Under the pieces are notes generated by a model. That model had not been told where the DNA came from. It did no database searches and saw only the letters and a program-made list of their open reading frames with translations. Both the position numbers and the translations under genes were made by a program. From Penium margaritaceum (taxonomy: Eukaryota > Streptophyta > Zygnematophyceae > Desmidiales > Peniaceae): DNA of 25,089 nt. Positions 1 to 10,252 of this stretch are shown one piece after another. Positions within the stretch are counted from its first letter, which is position 1, and every line of letters begins with the position of its first letter. Location of the stretch: the NCBI GenBank assembly GCA_023375785.1, contig SZWC01002374.1:149452-174540 (forward strand), written 5' to 3'.

Positions 1-255
1 AAGACGTCTGAGTAGGACTTGGAGTGATTTGAAAAAAGAAAAGAAAAATGATACTACCATGAAACGGTGACAACTGTGACAGCAATGAGCACCAGAGCAC
101 TTGGCGACACTGCCGACGGCGCGACGGTTGCAAAAGATAACTGCATTAGGATCCTGTGATGAGTCCAAAATCTTGGAGATACAGAATGTGCAAAGGAAGG
201 CTCCTCCAGCTCTCATTCTAGTAGTTATCGTGCTAAGCACGTAGAACCATGGAAT

Positions 256-293
<38 letters not shown>

Positions 294-588
294 GTTGAAA
301 TCCCCAATCGACAGGCGCCATGGCTTAAAGGTCGTGGTACTAGGAAAGATTCAAGAAACGGTGTAAGTGGGACCTAGGAGTGAGAGTCCAGCAAGGCCAA
401 TGAGGGTGACTCCTGGTCGTGTTTGATGCACACCAAGATCATGCTTCCACCCGGTTGTCAAGCCCAACCTCTTGGTACATACGGTAGGCAGCTACTCACC
501 ATGGCATAGAATTGACTTGGCAAGGTGGCCCCATAAGAATCAACACTTGTCTATTAGATAGTTCTGGCATCCTAAAGTTTCAACAACT
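1..588. other. Left flank, no gene seen
   Basis: No convincing coding region is visible on either strand. The stretch holds one GA dinucleotide microsatellite. Its right part (about 420-588) shows weak similarity to 8130-8339, so the left LTR of the minus-strand element may begin earlier than I have drawn it. I found no domain match in any frame. Confidence 0.5.
259..289. repeat. (GA)n microsatellite
   Basis: About 15 uninterrupted GA units are read directly in the sequence. It is a simple repeat with no coding signal around it. Confidence 0.95.
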
Positions 589-1060
589 TGAAGTTATGCT
601 GAACTAGTATGAAAAAAACTAATTCGTACCTCCTCAAACACTTGGACTGAAGTGTGTGGCCTGCTGTGCCCGGACTTAGCGCCTGAGCAGCGCTGGCTGC
701 TCAGCTATGTGAGAAAAAACCTACACTAGAAAGCTAGCTCATGAACTGCAGTTATAGCTGATTAATGACTGAGTTAACAGAAATAATAAAGGTTGGTGTG
801 AGATACCTCCCACACCAACCTAGGCCCTCACCCTTGTGAGGCTTGTTACTGAGTCTATAAGCACTGCTTTTTGGATTGTGGAATTATCTTGGTGAGCCCT
901 GCCAGAAGACCGACAGCCCCAAAGCCGGACATTGTCCGTTTCTCCTGAAAACTGGACCGTAGCAAAAACTGGTCCTAAAAATGGTCTGGCTTCAAAACGC
1001 TCCTGACTCGGGGGAAATGCTGCCAAAGTTTTCTTTGCATCATTGACCCAACGGCGGTGG

Positions 1061-1330
1061 TAGCGTAATCGGTCACACCGCTTTGCAAAGCCGTGTGTGT
1101 TGGCTCCACCGTGGAACCAACGCACGTGGAGACAGCACAACCACACAACAAGGAAGTGTTCCCACTGTCTCTCTTCCCTCCTTGACTCTCTCTCTCTCTC
1201 TCTCTCTCTCTTCCCTCCTAGCAACGACGAATTGTTCTCTACGGGGCCACAATGTAGGTTATACCAAAGTGTGAGAAAACCACGGCAGCACGCTGCTGAC
1301 CGGTTCGGTTCAAACCCAGGGTGGCGCCGT
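1061..1330 (+). other. tRNA-like A-box and B-box pair inside the left LTR
   Basis: TAGCGTAATCGG at 1061-1072 fits a Pol III A box. GGTTCAAACCC at 1307-1317 fits a B box except for one base. ACGGCG at 1051-1056 can pair with CGCCGT at 1325-1330. The two boxes are about 235 bp apart, far beyond a normal tRNA, with a CT microsatellite between them. A degraded tRNA-derived SINE is possible, and so is coincidence. It is not a functional tRNA gene. Confidence 0.25.
1186..1211. repeat. (CT)n microsatellite
   Basis: About 13 CT units are read directly. They lie in the part of the left LTR that is missing from the right LTR. Confidence 0.95.
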
Positions 1331-1614
1331 GAGCCCGGACATAATCTGTCCTACTCAGAGTAGCCGCCTATGACTATTGGTGACATGAGTGACCTGTGGC
1401 CGCTGCCGATGGAGCTGACCTCGCACCGCTACCAAGTGGGAGACTCTATACAAGGAGACAAAAGCAATGTCTTTCACCATGGTATGACGTCCCCTCCACC
1501 GCTCAACGCTCGCCTTTGTTAACATTCTCTGAGTCAGTCATCTGCATGAGCATGTACATCAGCCGAGGGGTCGTAGCACAGATTAGTGAGATGGTACACA
1601 CGCAAATCACAGCA

Positions 1615-1622
1615 CTCCCCTG
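1615..1622 (-). promoter_or_regulatory. Polypurine tract of the minus-strand copia element
   Basis: Read on the minus strand, CAGGGGAG is followed at once by TG, the LTR start. The plus-strand element has the same arrangement (GGGGGAG then TGTTGTG at 20231-20244). This tract would prime second-strand DNA synthesis in reverse transcription. The position fits, since it lies about 200 bp beyond the RNase H remnant. Confidence 0.5.
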
Positions 1623-1829
1623 TGACCCGTAAAAATCTGTGTTTAACCTCCACACACGGAGGTCAAACATTGACAGTACGTAACACAAGTTGCTCTCCTC
1701 CATGCTCTCATGCTTCCATATTCCAACAATTCCACACAAGTGTGACGATGAGCACATGGCGAGTGAGGATGTAAATGATGTAGCGCAGGATAAGGGAGCT
1801 CACAGATGCAAGACGGTACACTCAAGGAT

Positions 1830-3075
1830 GCAGAAAAAACAAAATAGTAGCCCTTTGAACAATGCACACTTAACAGCCTTGGCCAAGAAGTTAGCCAGCT
1901 GTAGAACCGGCCAGAACCACACAACCTAGATCCTGTCCTTATGAAAAAACGTATGTATGTTGTGATTCTCCACATTGATTTTTGTGTGTGCGTGTGATGC
2001 ATTCTGTCATTGTCTTCAATGGCAATGACACTATCATTTCCATCGTACTTTGTGATGGACAATATGGGCTCACAAAACTCAGATAGTAGACGAGAGAGCC
2101 ACATAATCTTGCATGTATCATCACCCAAAGCCACATGTTCTACCTCTGTAGTACTACGTGCGACACACTTCTACTTGCCACTATGCCATGAGACAACCAT
2201 GCTGCCCACAAGGAAGATCCACCCAGTGCAGCTCTTGCAATCTGTGCTCGCACTCCAGTCACTATCCGTCTAGCCTTCGGTAACTACAAATGGCTAGTGG
2301 CAGAATGTGAATCCACGACATGGGATGAAAAAATCGTAAGACACCACACAAATCCCTATATCTTGATACAACTGGTGTGGGGAACGACAGAACTCAGCCA
2401 CATGGTTCACGAAAAAGGGGGTGCCCGGTCGTTTGGTGGTGGCGAGGAACATGAGTGACTTGATGACACGAACAAAGGTGCTCACGTCGACACTCGTACC
2501 TAGTGTGTCGGCATCCAAAGATTTTAGCTTGATCTGGTCGTATGGGGTTATGGGCGTAAAGGCACTGGGTACGGTGAGCAGGAATTCCACTAAGCGTCTA
2601 GCCAACGTCTACGCACACGCTGCCTAATGCACACATAGAATGTTGTGGGCACAGTCATGCTCATTCTCCATGCCCAGAAACACTTGTGCAGGCCCAAGAT
2701 TTTTCATCTTGTATGCAGACTGTGGCAGGTCCCTCACTTGCTCGACAGCGGCAAGGTCAGATAACAAGATGAGAAGATCGTCCACATAGATAAGAACGAT
2801 GACAAGGATGGTTTCCATTAGGGTCAAGAAGAGAGTAAGATTTGCAGCGATGTGCATCAGGCCATCCTTCAAGAGGGTGTGGCTGATCTTTGTATTGTAG
2901 TAACTAGGCAACTGTTTCAGGCCATGGAGGACCTTCCTTTATTGCTGGACACGACCTGTGCCATTGTCAAAACCAAGGAACAGGACCATGTGAAACTCCT
3001 TACCATGAAGAGCGTTACGCAAGAAGGCATTGCTCACATCCATTTGGTCGAGCTCCTAGCCCATGATGTGTGACC
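1830..3075 (-). pseudogene. Reverse transcriptase / RNase H remnant (copia pol)
   Basis: Minus-strand translation gives QMDVSNAFL near 3040-3015, LHGLKQ near 2930, the catalytic YVDD at 2788-2777 (IYVDDLLILL), KNLGPAQVFLGME near 2690, then SLMFLATTKRPGTPF near 2440. The RNase H part follows with TDSDWS (about 2268) and CTGWIFLVGS (about 2230). The segment at 2134-1960 (MALGDD, then IMWLSRLL, then HTHTQKS) matches the YVALGAG-VWLQRLF-HARTKH block of the plus-strand copy. RT would copy element RNA into cDNA and RNase H would remove the RNA. In-frame stops (for example TAG at 2272-2270 and 2173-2171) and frameshifts show it is dead. The part of RT before QMDV has been lost or scrambled. Confidence 0.85.
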
Positions 3076-3079
3076 ATAC

Positions 3080-3600
3080 AAAAGAGTACATGGATGGTAG
3101 GCCAACCGGTGTAAAGACCCTTTCAAATCTAGATATGTGTTAGCATAAGGACAGTCAGACCCAAGGCCTTTGTCCCTGGATCCATACTTACTGTAGTGTG
3201 AGAAGGTGGTGTGGGACAGAGAATTTTGGCCAAGGGCGGCCTGCCAATGGTAGGACTGGAGCCCAATGGAGGCACTGGGTTGCACGGATAAAGATGGCCG
3301 CGAGGAGTACGTGAGTATGTTGGACCAACACTAAATGAGTGGACGCACTGGGCTCGAGGAGGCAAGGACACGATGGATCTCTCACTAAAGTGACTGACTC
3401 AGGAGCCGGAAAACCGCTTGATAGGTTGATTGAGTCAGCAACTGGAGTGATAGACTCAGTCGTCTGGGTGGCAGAGTTAGTTGCCAAAGACCTGGACTCA
3501 ATTACCTGGTCTACAGTGTTTGCGGCCAAAGAGGTGGACTGAGATATGTGTTAGCATAAGTAAGAACAGACACAAATAAGGACTATGGTATGATAAGGGT
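3080..3600 (-). pseudogene. Integrase-to-RT linker remnant
   Basis: This Ser/Thr/Ala/Pro-rich minus-strand translation sits where copia polyproteins have a low-complexity linker between integrase and RT. The piece near 3190-3120 (GSRDKGLGSD, then TYLDL) aligns with DPGTKALGLS and the following TELLEV of the plus-strand element at about 17950-18010, which fixes the register. No catalytic motif is expected here. A short stretch of the sequence at 3120-3145 (ATATGTGTTAGCATAAG) recurs at 3543-3559, a small local duplication. Confidence 0.55.
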
Positions 3601-4449
3601 GTCTAGTTGGTGCGGAGGCGTAGGCAATCCGTTGGAACTAGGGATTCTGGACACTAACAGACAGTGAGTAACATTTTACACCGGTGTAAAATCTCTCCCA
3701 AGCGATGGTGGCATTGGGCCCAGAAGAGTCTTAGCAAGTACAAAAGGGAGATCACATAGATATCACTCCTTACAGAACAGTGCATCACGTGACTCAATGA
3801 AGCGTTGCCATATAGGGTCCCAGAGCCGCCAAGCCTTCAAGTGACAAGAAACCCCAAGAAGGATGTAGAGACAACTACAGGAATCCATATTGTTGTCCCA
3901 AAGGTCTTCAGGGAGACAGGCGGTGAAACAACCCCAGACACATGCGGGACAAATATCTGCACAAATTTGACATCAATGTTGGTGGAGAGTGATTGGACGG
4001 GGCAAGGGGCCATGGAGAATTCTTTTCTAGACCAAGGTCATGTACAACATGGCCTCAGAAAGAAGCCCTCGGAAAGACCTAAGTCAATGGATAGTGTGGA
4101 CTGCGTCAGCCAAAGTGCGATTCCAGCACTCAGGGACACCATTTTGCTTCAGAGTGTAGAGAAAACAGGTCTCATTTTTTACGTCCCGGCTCCTAAGGAC
4201 AGTATCCACTTCTCCCATAAACCCACCATCCAGATGAGAACAGAAGCAGCAAATGTGACGACCACACTCCCGCTTTGCAGGGAGGAGCCAATCATGAATC
4301 ACAATCGGTGCATCCCTCTTTTGCCAGAGGCAAAACACCCACCAAAAATGTGAGCAGTCATCAGTGAGGGTAAGAATGTAACAACCACACTTTGCAATAA
4401 AACCCACAGGAATGGGACCTACGAGGTCAGAATGGAGCAGCTCAAGCAA
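3600..4449 (-). pseudogene. Integrase remnant (copia pol)
   Basis: The minus-strand frame opens with LELLHSDLVGPIPV (4445-4405), carrying the first catalytic Asp of the DDE core. ILTLTDDCSHFWWVFCL follows, then a decayed second-Asp region. QNGVPECWNRTL near 4115 corresponds to QNGVSECWNPTM in the plus-strand copy and holds the catalytic Glu. The C-terminal part continues in another register as LYMTLV, a stop, then KRILHGPLP (about 4045-4000), matching AYMTWVWNRLPHGPLP. The integrase would insert cDNA into the genome. The TAG at 4029-4027 replaces a Trp, and the second-Asp block is not recognisable, so it is inactive. Confidence 0.85.
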
Positions 4450-4489
4450 GTGGGAGGCTCAAGAAGAGGAGAAAGGATGAGAGGAGATG

Positions 4490-5095
4490 TGCATCTTGCC
4501 TTGACCACTGTAACTGCATTCGGTTTTGCAAGGAAGTTAAAAGGTAGCTGTATCAAGGCCAAGTGCAGGCTGTGTGCAGAGCATGCTTGCAATGGCTGAG
4601 TTGTGTACATGGCACATGCAACAATGAAGGAGGTGAGTGTTTTGCAGGGACAGAGTGTGCGTAACAAAGACGTGCACCCTGATCGAAGACAATGGTGAGG
4701 ACATGGAGGACAGATGAGTGACATGCCACAAGCTATCATGAGACTTGGTATGCAGCATCACATGACCATGCAGCCGAAACATGAATGAGCCAATGCTGTG
4801 AGAGCAAAAAGCATCCATGCTTATGCGGTCAAGAGCAGTGACGGACGAAAGGCTTGCTCTATGGCCGGATACATACAGTGTATCAGTGACGTACATGTCA
4901 CTAGACTGATCCCAAAAGCGGACAACGCCAACACCACGAACAAGAAGCACCTGGCCAAACCAAGTCCAAACACTACGGACAACACTAACCAGGCCAAGCA
5001 TACTGCATACCTCACGACAAGATGCCATCTGATGCGTAATATTGGATTCAATGATCTAGGTTTCATTAGGTTCACGGACAGATGCGATAACGTTA
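4490..5095 (-). pseudogene. Protease and GAG-pre-integrase remnant
   Basis: The minus-strand translation reads IIESNITHQMASC near 5058-5020, then SVVRSVWTWFGQVLLVRGVGVV (4980-4920) and YVTDTLYVSGHRASLSSV (about 4880-4830). Each aligns with the plus-strand element (WIIDSDATHHM, TVRSVRTGSGQSLPVHGVGVV, YLSDVLFVP). The GAG-pre-integrase end follows at about 4640-4540 as LLHCCMCHVHNSAIASML and TQPALGLDTATF. The aspartic protease active site (usually DSGA) has decayed to ESNI, and the Trp before IIES is a TAG (5058-5056). No active enzyme can be made. Confidence 0.8.
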
Positions 5096-5649
5096 CACTA
5101 AGCGACATGAGAAGACGTGAGCAACGAACACTGTCAATCAGACTAAGATGCCTGCCGATCATCAAATCAGACGAGATCATCCAAGATGGGGATAGGAATA
5201 CAACGGTCATCCACAAGGAGATCACCATGGAAAGCAGTCTCAATGTGACAACTTTTTTTACTTCATGGCTAGTAGACATACAACTCATACTTCCCTAGGG
5301 CTGACGAGGGAGGATGCCGAGACAATGTGCAATGAATTGCTACACTTGGCACTCACAAGAAAAGGTTCCTGGATTTGGGAGATACTACGATGTGGCCATA
5401 CCTGAGGGAGTCGCAGAGGTGTGGCTGAGCTGTGACAGTGGAGCTGATCATGCCGGATGAGGGATCCATGCAGCAACATGCCTGAAGGAAGGCGGAGAAT
5501 GAGCCGGGAAGCAAGTCAAAGTTGATGCGGTGCCAGTGGAGAGAGAGGCCGCAGAAGAAATGGAAGAAAAACCAACAGTAGAGGCAGTGGTTAGTACAAT
5601 AATACCAAGGTGCATGTCATGCTCGCAATGCATGGCGCCGATGACACGG

Positions 5650-6334
5650 GACTCGTTAGTGTGTACTAGGTAGGTACCAGCCATAACCCGGCTTGCCACA
5701 GTTATTGCAGACAAGAGATCTGCCACGGGAGGAGCTGTTTTTAGATGGTTCCTGATTTTTCCTCTTCTCCTTCTTCCCATACCCTCCCTTCTCACGGTCT
5801 GTATCACACGTGGCTCCGACAGCACCAGGATTCCCAGAAGACAGAGGCTGAGGAGATGTGGAGCTGACTGCTGCCACTGCTTCCGTATCTCTATGTCATA
5901 GGCGGTTGTCCTGAGTTACCTCCTCCCATGTCAGGATTCAAAAAAAAGAGCTAGGATTTTAGAGTGTCCTGGGACACCATGGCCTCCAGATTCTTGACGT
6001 TGAATTTGACATGGATCTTCGCATAGTCAAGGGTAGCACCATTCTTGATGGTGAGGAAGGAGGCCTGTGGCAGTGGACCAGCCTTGCCAAGCCAAAGTAG
6101 ATTCTATGCATGGCGCCAATAGGCAGTGACAGATGTAGAGTAACCCATCTTGAGGTCGTTGAATCTCCTCATGAGGCAATTGATGACTACTTGGTCAGAA
6201 GTACAATAGGGAAGTGTAAGGGTACTCCAGGCCTTACATGGATCAGGGTCAGTGGTGGCAGTAGGATTGCCGATGAAGGATTTGAGGTATGTGTGATCAG
6301 TCTGTTGAGGTGAAGAAGGATACCCTAGCTGCAC
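5650..6334 (-). pseudogene. Gag remnant with zinc knuckle
   Basis: The minus-strand frame at 6334-6107 contains RRFNDLKMGYSTSVTAYWRHA. After a TAG at 6106-6104 it continues LLWLGKAGPLPQASFL and KNGATLDYAKIHVKF (about 6100-6010), a gag-like capsid segment. Further on, SLVCNNCGKPGYG (about 5715-5675) is the start of a CCHC zinc knuckle, after a basic KKEKRKNQEPSK stretch. Gag would form the virus-like particle and bind element RNA. The His and final Cys of the knuckle are not clearly retained. Assignment rests on the knuckle and its position upstream of the protease. Confidence 0.65.
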
Positions 6335-6794
6335 GGTCTACTTGGGGATGAATGACTCATACTTCAGGGTGTAGTAGGGCCAGAGACCTTCACCTCGAGC
6401 CCACAAGCTACACAATAGCTCCCATGACGCAATGTTTCCCACCTCAAGGTGGAGTGGTGGTGTCTTGAAATCCTTTGGGCTGCGCTAAGGATTGGCTGCA
6501 CACCTTAGATACTCTGGAATACTCGAGGCACAATGCTACAGTTCCTAGGTGACTGTCTGGGATGCGACAAAGGTGGTTTGACCACACTGGCCAGGGAGAA
6601 GCAGTTGAATGGGTGTGGCCATATGATCATTATGTAATGTGGCTTATGGTGTGCGCAAGTTGTCGCTATTGAAGTTCGGCGACGAAGTCAACCAGTAGTG
6701 TCGGGCTAGGAGAGGTGGATAATGTCTCACCAGTGGTACTGGGTCTGGCCATGGTAGCAGGCGGTGGACCAGCCACTAGTAATCTGAGTGTGAA

Positions 6795-7199
6795 TGTAGT
6801 GGATTCAACGGAATCCTTGGCCGACTAGGCCAAAACTGCGGTGCTTGAGGGTCTCTGACCCTCAAGCCATCCCATCTCTGCGTCCACAGTCCCAGGTGAC
6901 CCCGCTTGAGCCACGTGGCTCCTTCGACCCCTCGGCGTGACACTGCCACGCTGCACTCCCCACCGCTAGGAGTGAGAGCCGCCTTGGCATCTCCGGTAAT
7001 CCCAACGTGGGATTCGAGCCCTGGAGCTCTGATATGACTGTAGCGGATTCGACTGAATCCTTGACCGACTAGGCCAAAACGGCGGTGCTTGAGGGTCTCC
7101 GACCCTCAAAGCATCCCGTCTCACCGCCCACAGTCCTTGGTGACCCCGCTCAAGCCACGTGCCTCCTTTGACCAGTCAGCGTAGCACTGTCACGCTGCA
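6795..7199. repeat. Imperfect tandem repeat with conserved hairpins
   Basis: Two copies of a unit of about 161 bp (6795-6955 and 7039-7199; period 244 bp) are similar along their length. Each carries GGATTC-NNNN-GAATCC (6-bp stem), then a TTGGCC/GGCCAA or TTGACC/GGCCAA arm around GACTA, then TTGAGGGTC-NNN-GACCCTCAA (9-bp stem). All stems persist in both copies although loops differ. It lies in the leader of the minus-strand element and contains no open reading frame of note. It may be an independent insertion or a duplicated LTR end. Confidence 0.8.
7024..7036 (-). promoter_or_regulatory. Possible tRNA-iMet-type primer-binding site (or tRNA 3'-half relic)
   Basis: On the minus strand the sequence reads TCATATCAGAGCTCCAGGG, close to the copia primer site TGGTATCAGAGC. 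On the plus strand GGGATTCGAGCC (7003-7014) followed by GCTCTGATA looks like a tRNA T-arm and acceptor end. It abuts the start of the second tandem-repeat copy. Either an old LTR ends here or this is a tRNA-derived relic. Confidence 0.35.
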
Positions 7200-8320
7200 G
7201 TTACTGAGGAACCATGAAAATTGTACAAAGTTTCACAAACCATTTTTCTCGAGGATTTAATTGAAGGAGAAAAACTTGATGTTTTGTGGTTTTTCTTCGA
7301 AAATACCTTGCGAGTTCACGGATACTCCCCTTTGGGAAAATTACTAATACACCCATTGTTTTTTTGCTAGTGATTGGTTGCCGGTAGTCCCTCCACCCTT
7401 TTGATGCTGAGGATGGAGATAGCTACACGGGAGCTCACACAGTTTTCGAGCAGCTTCCGCAGCTGGCTTGGTTGTAGATGGAGATGTAGCCTGTCGACTG
7501 TGAAGGTGCTACTATGAGGGCCACCACCGCGGTTCTAGTCACCGCTACTGCAAGGCTGTTGCTGGTGCTGCTGCTGTTGCTGCTGCCGCAACACGGAATG
7601 CTACTACTATTGCTGCATGTTGTTGATGCAAGTTGTTGCTACTTCTATCGTTGCAAATGATGTTGCTGCTGCTGTTGCAGTGACTACTTCGTGCTGCTAC
7701 AGTTCTTGTAGCATGATACTCCTGCTGCTGCACGATAATCCTACTATTACTGTGCTACTGCGTTGGTATTGGTGCTAACGTCGTAACCGCAACGTCTACT
7801 GCTGCTCCCCTGCATGCGTACAAGCAGCAATTGCAGCTACACTTCATTGCCATGTGTCAGTTACTGAGTGAGCATGAGAGCAAGCGTGTAATTTTTTCAT
7901 CTTTCGTTTTCCTACTTAGTCATGTTGCTACCTCAGCTGCTGATAGGAGGGGAGTGACTGGAAGTAGAAATCATGTAGTTTCTAGGAGGGGTTAGGGAGA
8001 GTCCAGGAGGGAAGAGTGGCAGCGGGGATAATTCCATGTTGTGGGACAATGTCGTCTCCCCATGCGTCGGCTCTGCTGTCGGTGTCGCTTCGCTTTGCGT
8101 TGGCCGTGTGAAGTACCGTTGTGAGATCAATGTTGCAAAGAAAATTCCATCAGAACTTCCCCCACGTCGGGAGCATTTTGAAGCCGCCACCAGGTGAGGC
8201 TAAGTCTGCCAGGAAAAAAAAAGCAGAATTTCCCTTACACTTCCGTGTACGAGGGTCCACCAACGTTGACTGGTACGTGTTCGCCGCTACTGTTGCCCAG
8301 TCTATTGCACATGCTATACT
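7200..8320. repeat. CAG/CTG-rich leader of the minus-strand element
   Basis: There is no supportable gene. Between about 7550 and 7830 the plus strand is rich in CTG/TGC/GCT triplets, which read as CAG on the minus strand. It lies between the presumed 5' LTR and gag of the minus-strand element, the same relative place as the CAG-rich leader of the plus-strand element. Short Gln/Ala-rich open frames here are by-products of the triplet bias. The remainder (7200-7540, 7830-8320) shows nothing recognisable. Confidence 0.6.
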
Positions 8321-8332
8321 ATGGCGATGATA
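8321..8332 (-). promoter_or_regulatory. Candidate degenerate primer-binding site
   Basis: GCGATGATACCG matches the complement of the iMet primer site (GCTCTGATACCA) at 9 of 12 positions. It lies a few bases from the start of the right LTR. This is weak evidence, in keeping with a very old element. Confidence 0.3.
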
Positions 8333-8339
8333 CCGAGCT

Positions 8340-9055
8340 TGAAATGATGATGCTCTAGTCTAGACAAGAATATTTTCTTCCACCTCATACACTTTGGCTG
8401 AGTGTGTGGCCTACTATGCCTGGGCGGCGCTAGCTGCTCAGCTGTGAGAGGCAACACTTGTAGTAGAAACTTAGCCCCGGAATTGTAATAAACAAGTGAA
8501 CACCAAGAACAAAGCTTGGTATGAGATCCCTCCTCCACTAACCTAGGTCCTCACCTTTGTGAGGCTTGTTACTCAGTCTACTAGCCGATGAAGAAAATAC
8601 ACCATATTCTGACCTGTGGGGTTTTCTCCGTGAGCCTTGCGAAAGGACCCGATAGTCCCACTTGCTAGCATCGTCCGTTTTTCCTGAAAACTGGACCATA
8701 GCACAATTTACATGCTGCGAAGGTTGTCATGCAGTCAGAATCAGCTACAAAATTCACAGAACAAAGTTATCACTGCCTGAATGTAGGCCAGCTCTATACT
8801 ACTCAGAACAACCGCCTATGACTGTCAGTGACATGATTGACGGTGGCTGCTACCGATGGACTTGTCTGCGCACTGTTACAAGTGGGGGATTCCACACGAG
8901 GAAACAAATGCCACATATCTAACAACTGTGCGACTTCCCCTCCACTGATGAGCGCCCGCGGTCGTCAACGTTAGCCAAGTCAATCGTCAGGACAAGCATG
9001 TTCACGTGCGGAGATGTCACATCACATAGCAGTGAGAGTGCACACACAAGTAGCA
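8340..9055 (-). repeat. Right (5') LTR of the minus-strand copia element
   Basis: This is a diverged direct repeat of 589-1614. The homology runs through TGTGTGGCC, the ACCTAGG/GTGAGGCTTGTTACT block, CCTGAAAACTGGACC, CCGCCTATGACT, and the inner-strand end AGTGAGAGTGCACACA against AGTGAGATGGTACACA. It is about 300 bp shorter than the left copy. The divergence by eye is large, so the insertion is old. Ends are approximate and no TSD is visible. Confidence 0.65.
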
Positions 9056-10190
9056 CCATGAACGAGCTAGAGCTCCCACGAGAAAAACCAACAGTAAGAG
9101 ACATGAGAGCACAATTCATGTGGCCACATTACACTAATTGAGTGTGTGCTGTTGGTGGCAAAGTGCACGAGATTCACCATGAATGGCTCCCATCTATTGG
9201 GACCGAGCTCCAACTAGTCACAGCACTCACTCTCTAATACATGTATAAGATGTAAGCATGTATGAGCATGTAGAGCAAGACAAGAGGGCATTACAGGTGT
9301 GATGGACCACCAAATCGACCACAGGCCACAGGTTGAGCATGTGTTGCTGCTGCAAGAGGGTAAGAGCGCATGAATGGCTCCCAACTTTGGAGGACTAAGC
9401 TCCAATGTAGTCACAACACTCAATCTCTTGAACATGTTTGAGGTAGTGTGCATGTAGAGGAAGACAAGAGTGCATTACATGTGTGATGGGTCACCAACTG
9501 GACCATAAATGTAAGCAGTCACAACAATTACATGGACTAAAACATGGTATGTAAACAAGTAATTCCTTCACCTTATCCAAGGACATCACACCCATTGGGG
9601 TCTTTGCCCTCTGGCATGTGTCCTCTGCGAACGGAGATGTGTAGCTCTCCTTGTTCACTTGAGATTATGTCTTGTCCAATTCCATTCCTTTCAAGAAATG
9701 GCAATTCCTCCTTAGCACACAATTTGGTTTTGTAATTCATTAAAATTTTGTACATGAAGCACTTGCCAATGCAGTCACACATGGTCTTCACATTCTTCCG
9801 CTTATTCCGTTACTCCCACTTTTTTTGCCTTCGAATTTTTTCCTCGCCATTTTTCGCACAAAATGAACAACGTACTCACTTTACACAAAAAAAATGCTTC
9901 CCATACCCACTTTTCCCGGAGCGCTTCAAAGCATGCCTATCGTGCTCACTACTAAGAAGAAATACTCCCTGCACCGGTCGAGTACGATTGTTCTAAAGAA
10001 GTGGGTACGCAGTGTTCTAGAGAAGTTTAATCGTTTCACGTAAAAAAATGATTCAGTCTATATTCATTGCTCCTTCGTATGACCAAGTATCATGATTTCT
10101 TTTCTAACTGAAATGTGGTCGCTTTTTGGTGTGTCAGTTACGGGGGTTGTGATTTATGACAAATCAAGTTTTCTTTAGTTTATTTTTTTG
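9056..10190. other. Non-coding interval
   Basis: No coding region can be supported on either strand. It holds one two-copy tandem duplication (9179-9507), then relatively AT-rich sequence with T- and A-runs (about 9740-10190). Short open frames here match nothing I recognise. Confidence 0.6.
9179..9507. repeat. Two-copy imperfect tandem duplication, 191-bp period
   Basis: Units at 9179-9323 and 9370-9507 both begin ATGAATGGCTCCCA. They share AGCTCCAA, GTCACA, CACT, CATGTAGAG, AAGACAAGAG, GCATTACA and TGTGTGATGG in the same order. A spacer of about 46 bp separates them. No coding or hairpin signal is conserved, so it looks like a simple local duplication. Confidence 0.85.
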
Positions 10191-10191
10191 N
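10191..10191. other. Single-N assembly junction
   Basis: One undefined base lies 61 bp left of the GAGAG target site of the plus-strand copia element. Unlike the N at 18502, I see no duplicated sequence on its two sides. What was next to the plus-strand element on the left may therefore be missing. Confidence 0.9.
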
Positions 10192-10252
10192 GCCGGCCCT
10201 GGACCAGTAGGCCCATTCAAAACATTTGTTTCTTCTGACTCGAATCGATATT

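Larger units (their letters stand above)
589..1614 (-). repeat. Left (3') LTR of the minus-strand copia element
   Basis: This stretch is a diverged direct repeat of 8340-9055. Shared landmarks include TGTGTGGCC, ACCTAGG followed by CCTCAC and GTGAGGCTTGTTACT (about 800-850 against 8530-8575), TTTCTCCTGAAAACTGGACC (about 938) and CCGCCTATGACT (about 1362). The inner edge is set by CA at 1613-1614 next to a pyrimidine run, which is the complement of a polypurine tract. This copy is about 300 bp longer than the right one, mainly between about 960 and 1350, where a CT microsatellite and tRNA-promoter-like boxes lie. The outer edge is uncertain. Confidence 0.65.
589..9055 (-). mobile_element. Decayed Ty1/copia LTR retrotransposon
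   Basis: On the minus strand the order is LTR, CAG-rich leader, gag (about 6334-5650), protease (about 5090), integrase (4449-about 3600), RT (about 3075-2300) and RNase H (2290-1830), then a polypurine tract and the second LTR. PR-IN-RT-RH is the Ty1/copia order; gypsy elements have IN last. The translations align colinearly, with gaps, to the better preserved plus-strand element at 10258-20873, so the two are related. Frameshifts and stops run throughout, so it cannot be autonomous. The two flanking direct repeats are clearly homologous but diverged and differ by about 300 bp in length. I could not identify a TSD, and the outer boundaries are approximate. Confidence 0.85.

Noticed and set aside
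820..1274. Small open frames with Arg/Glu or Ser/Leu dipeptides
   Set aside because: They are produced by the CT/GA microsatellite inside the left LTR.
1051..1330. A functional intron-containing tRNA gene
   Set aside because: The spacing is too long, the anticodon arm does not pair well, and the T-stem and acceptor do not join in the right register.
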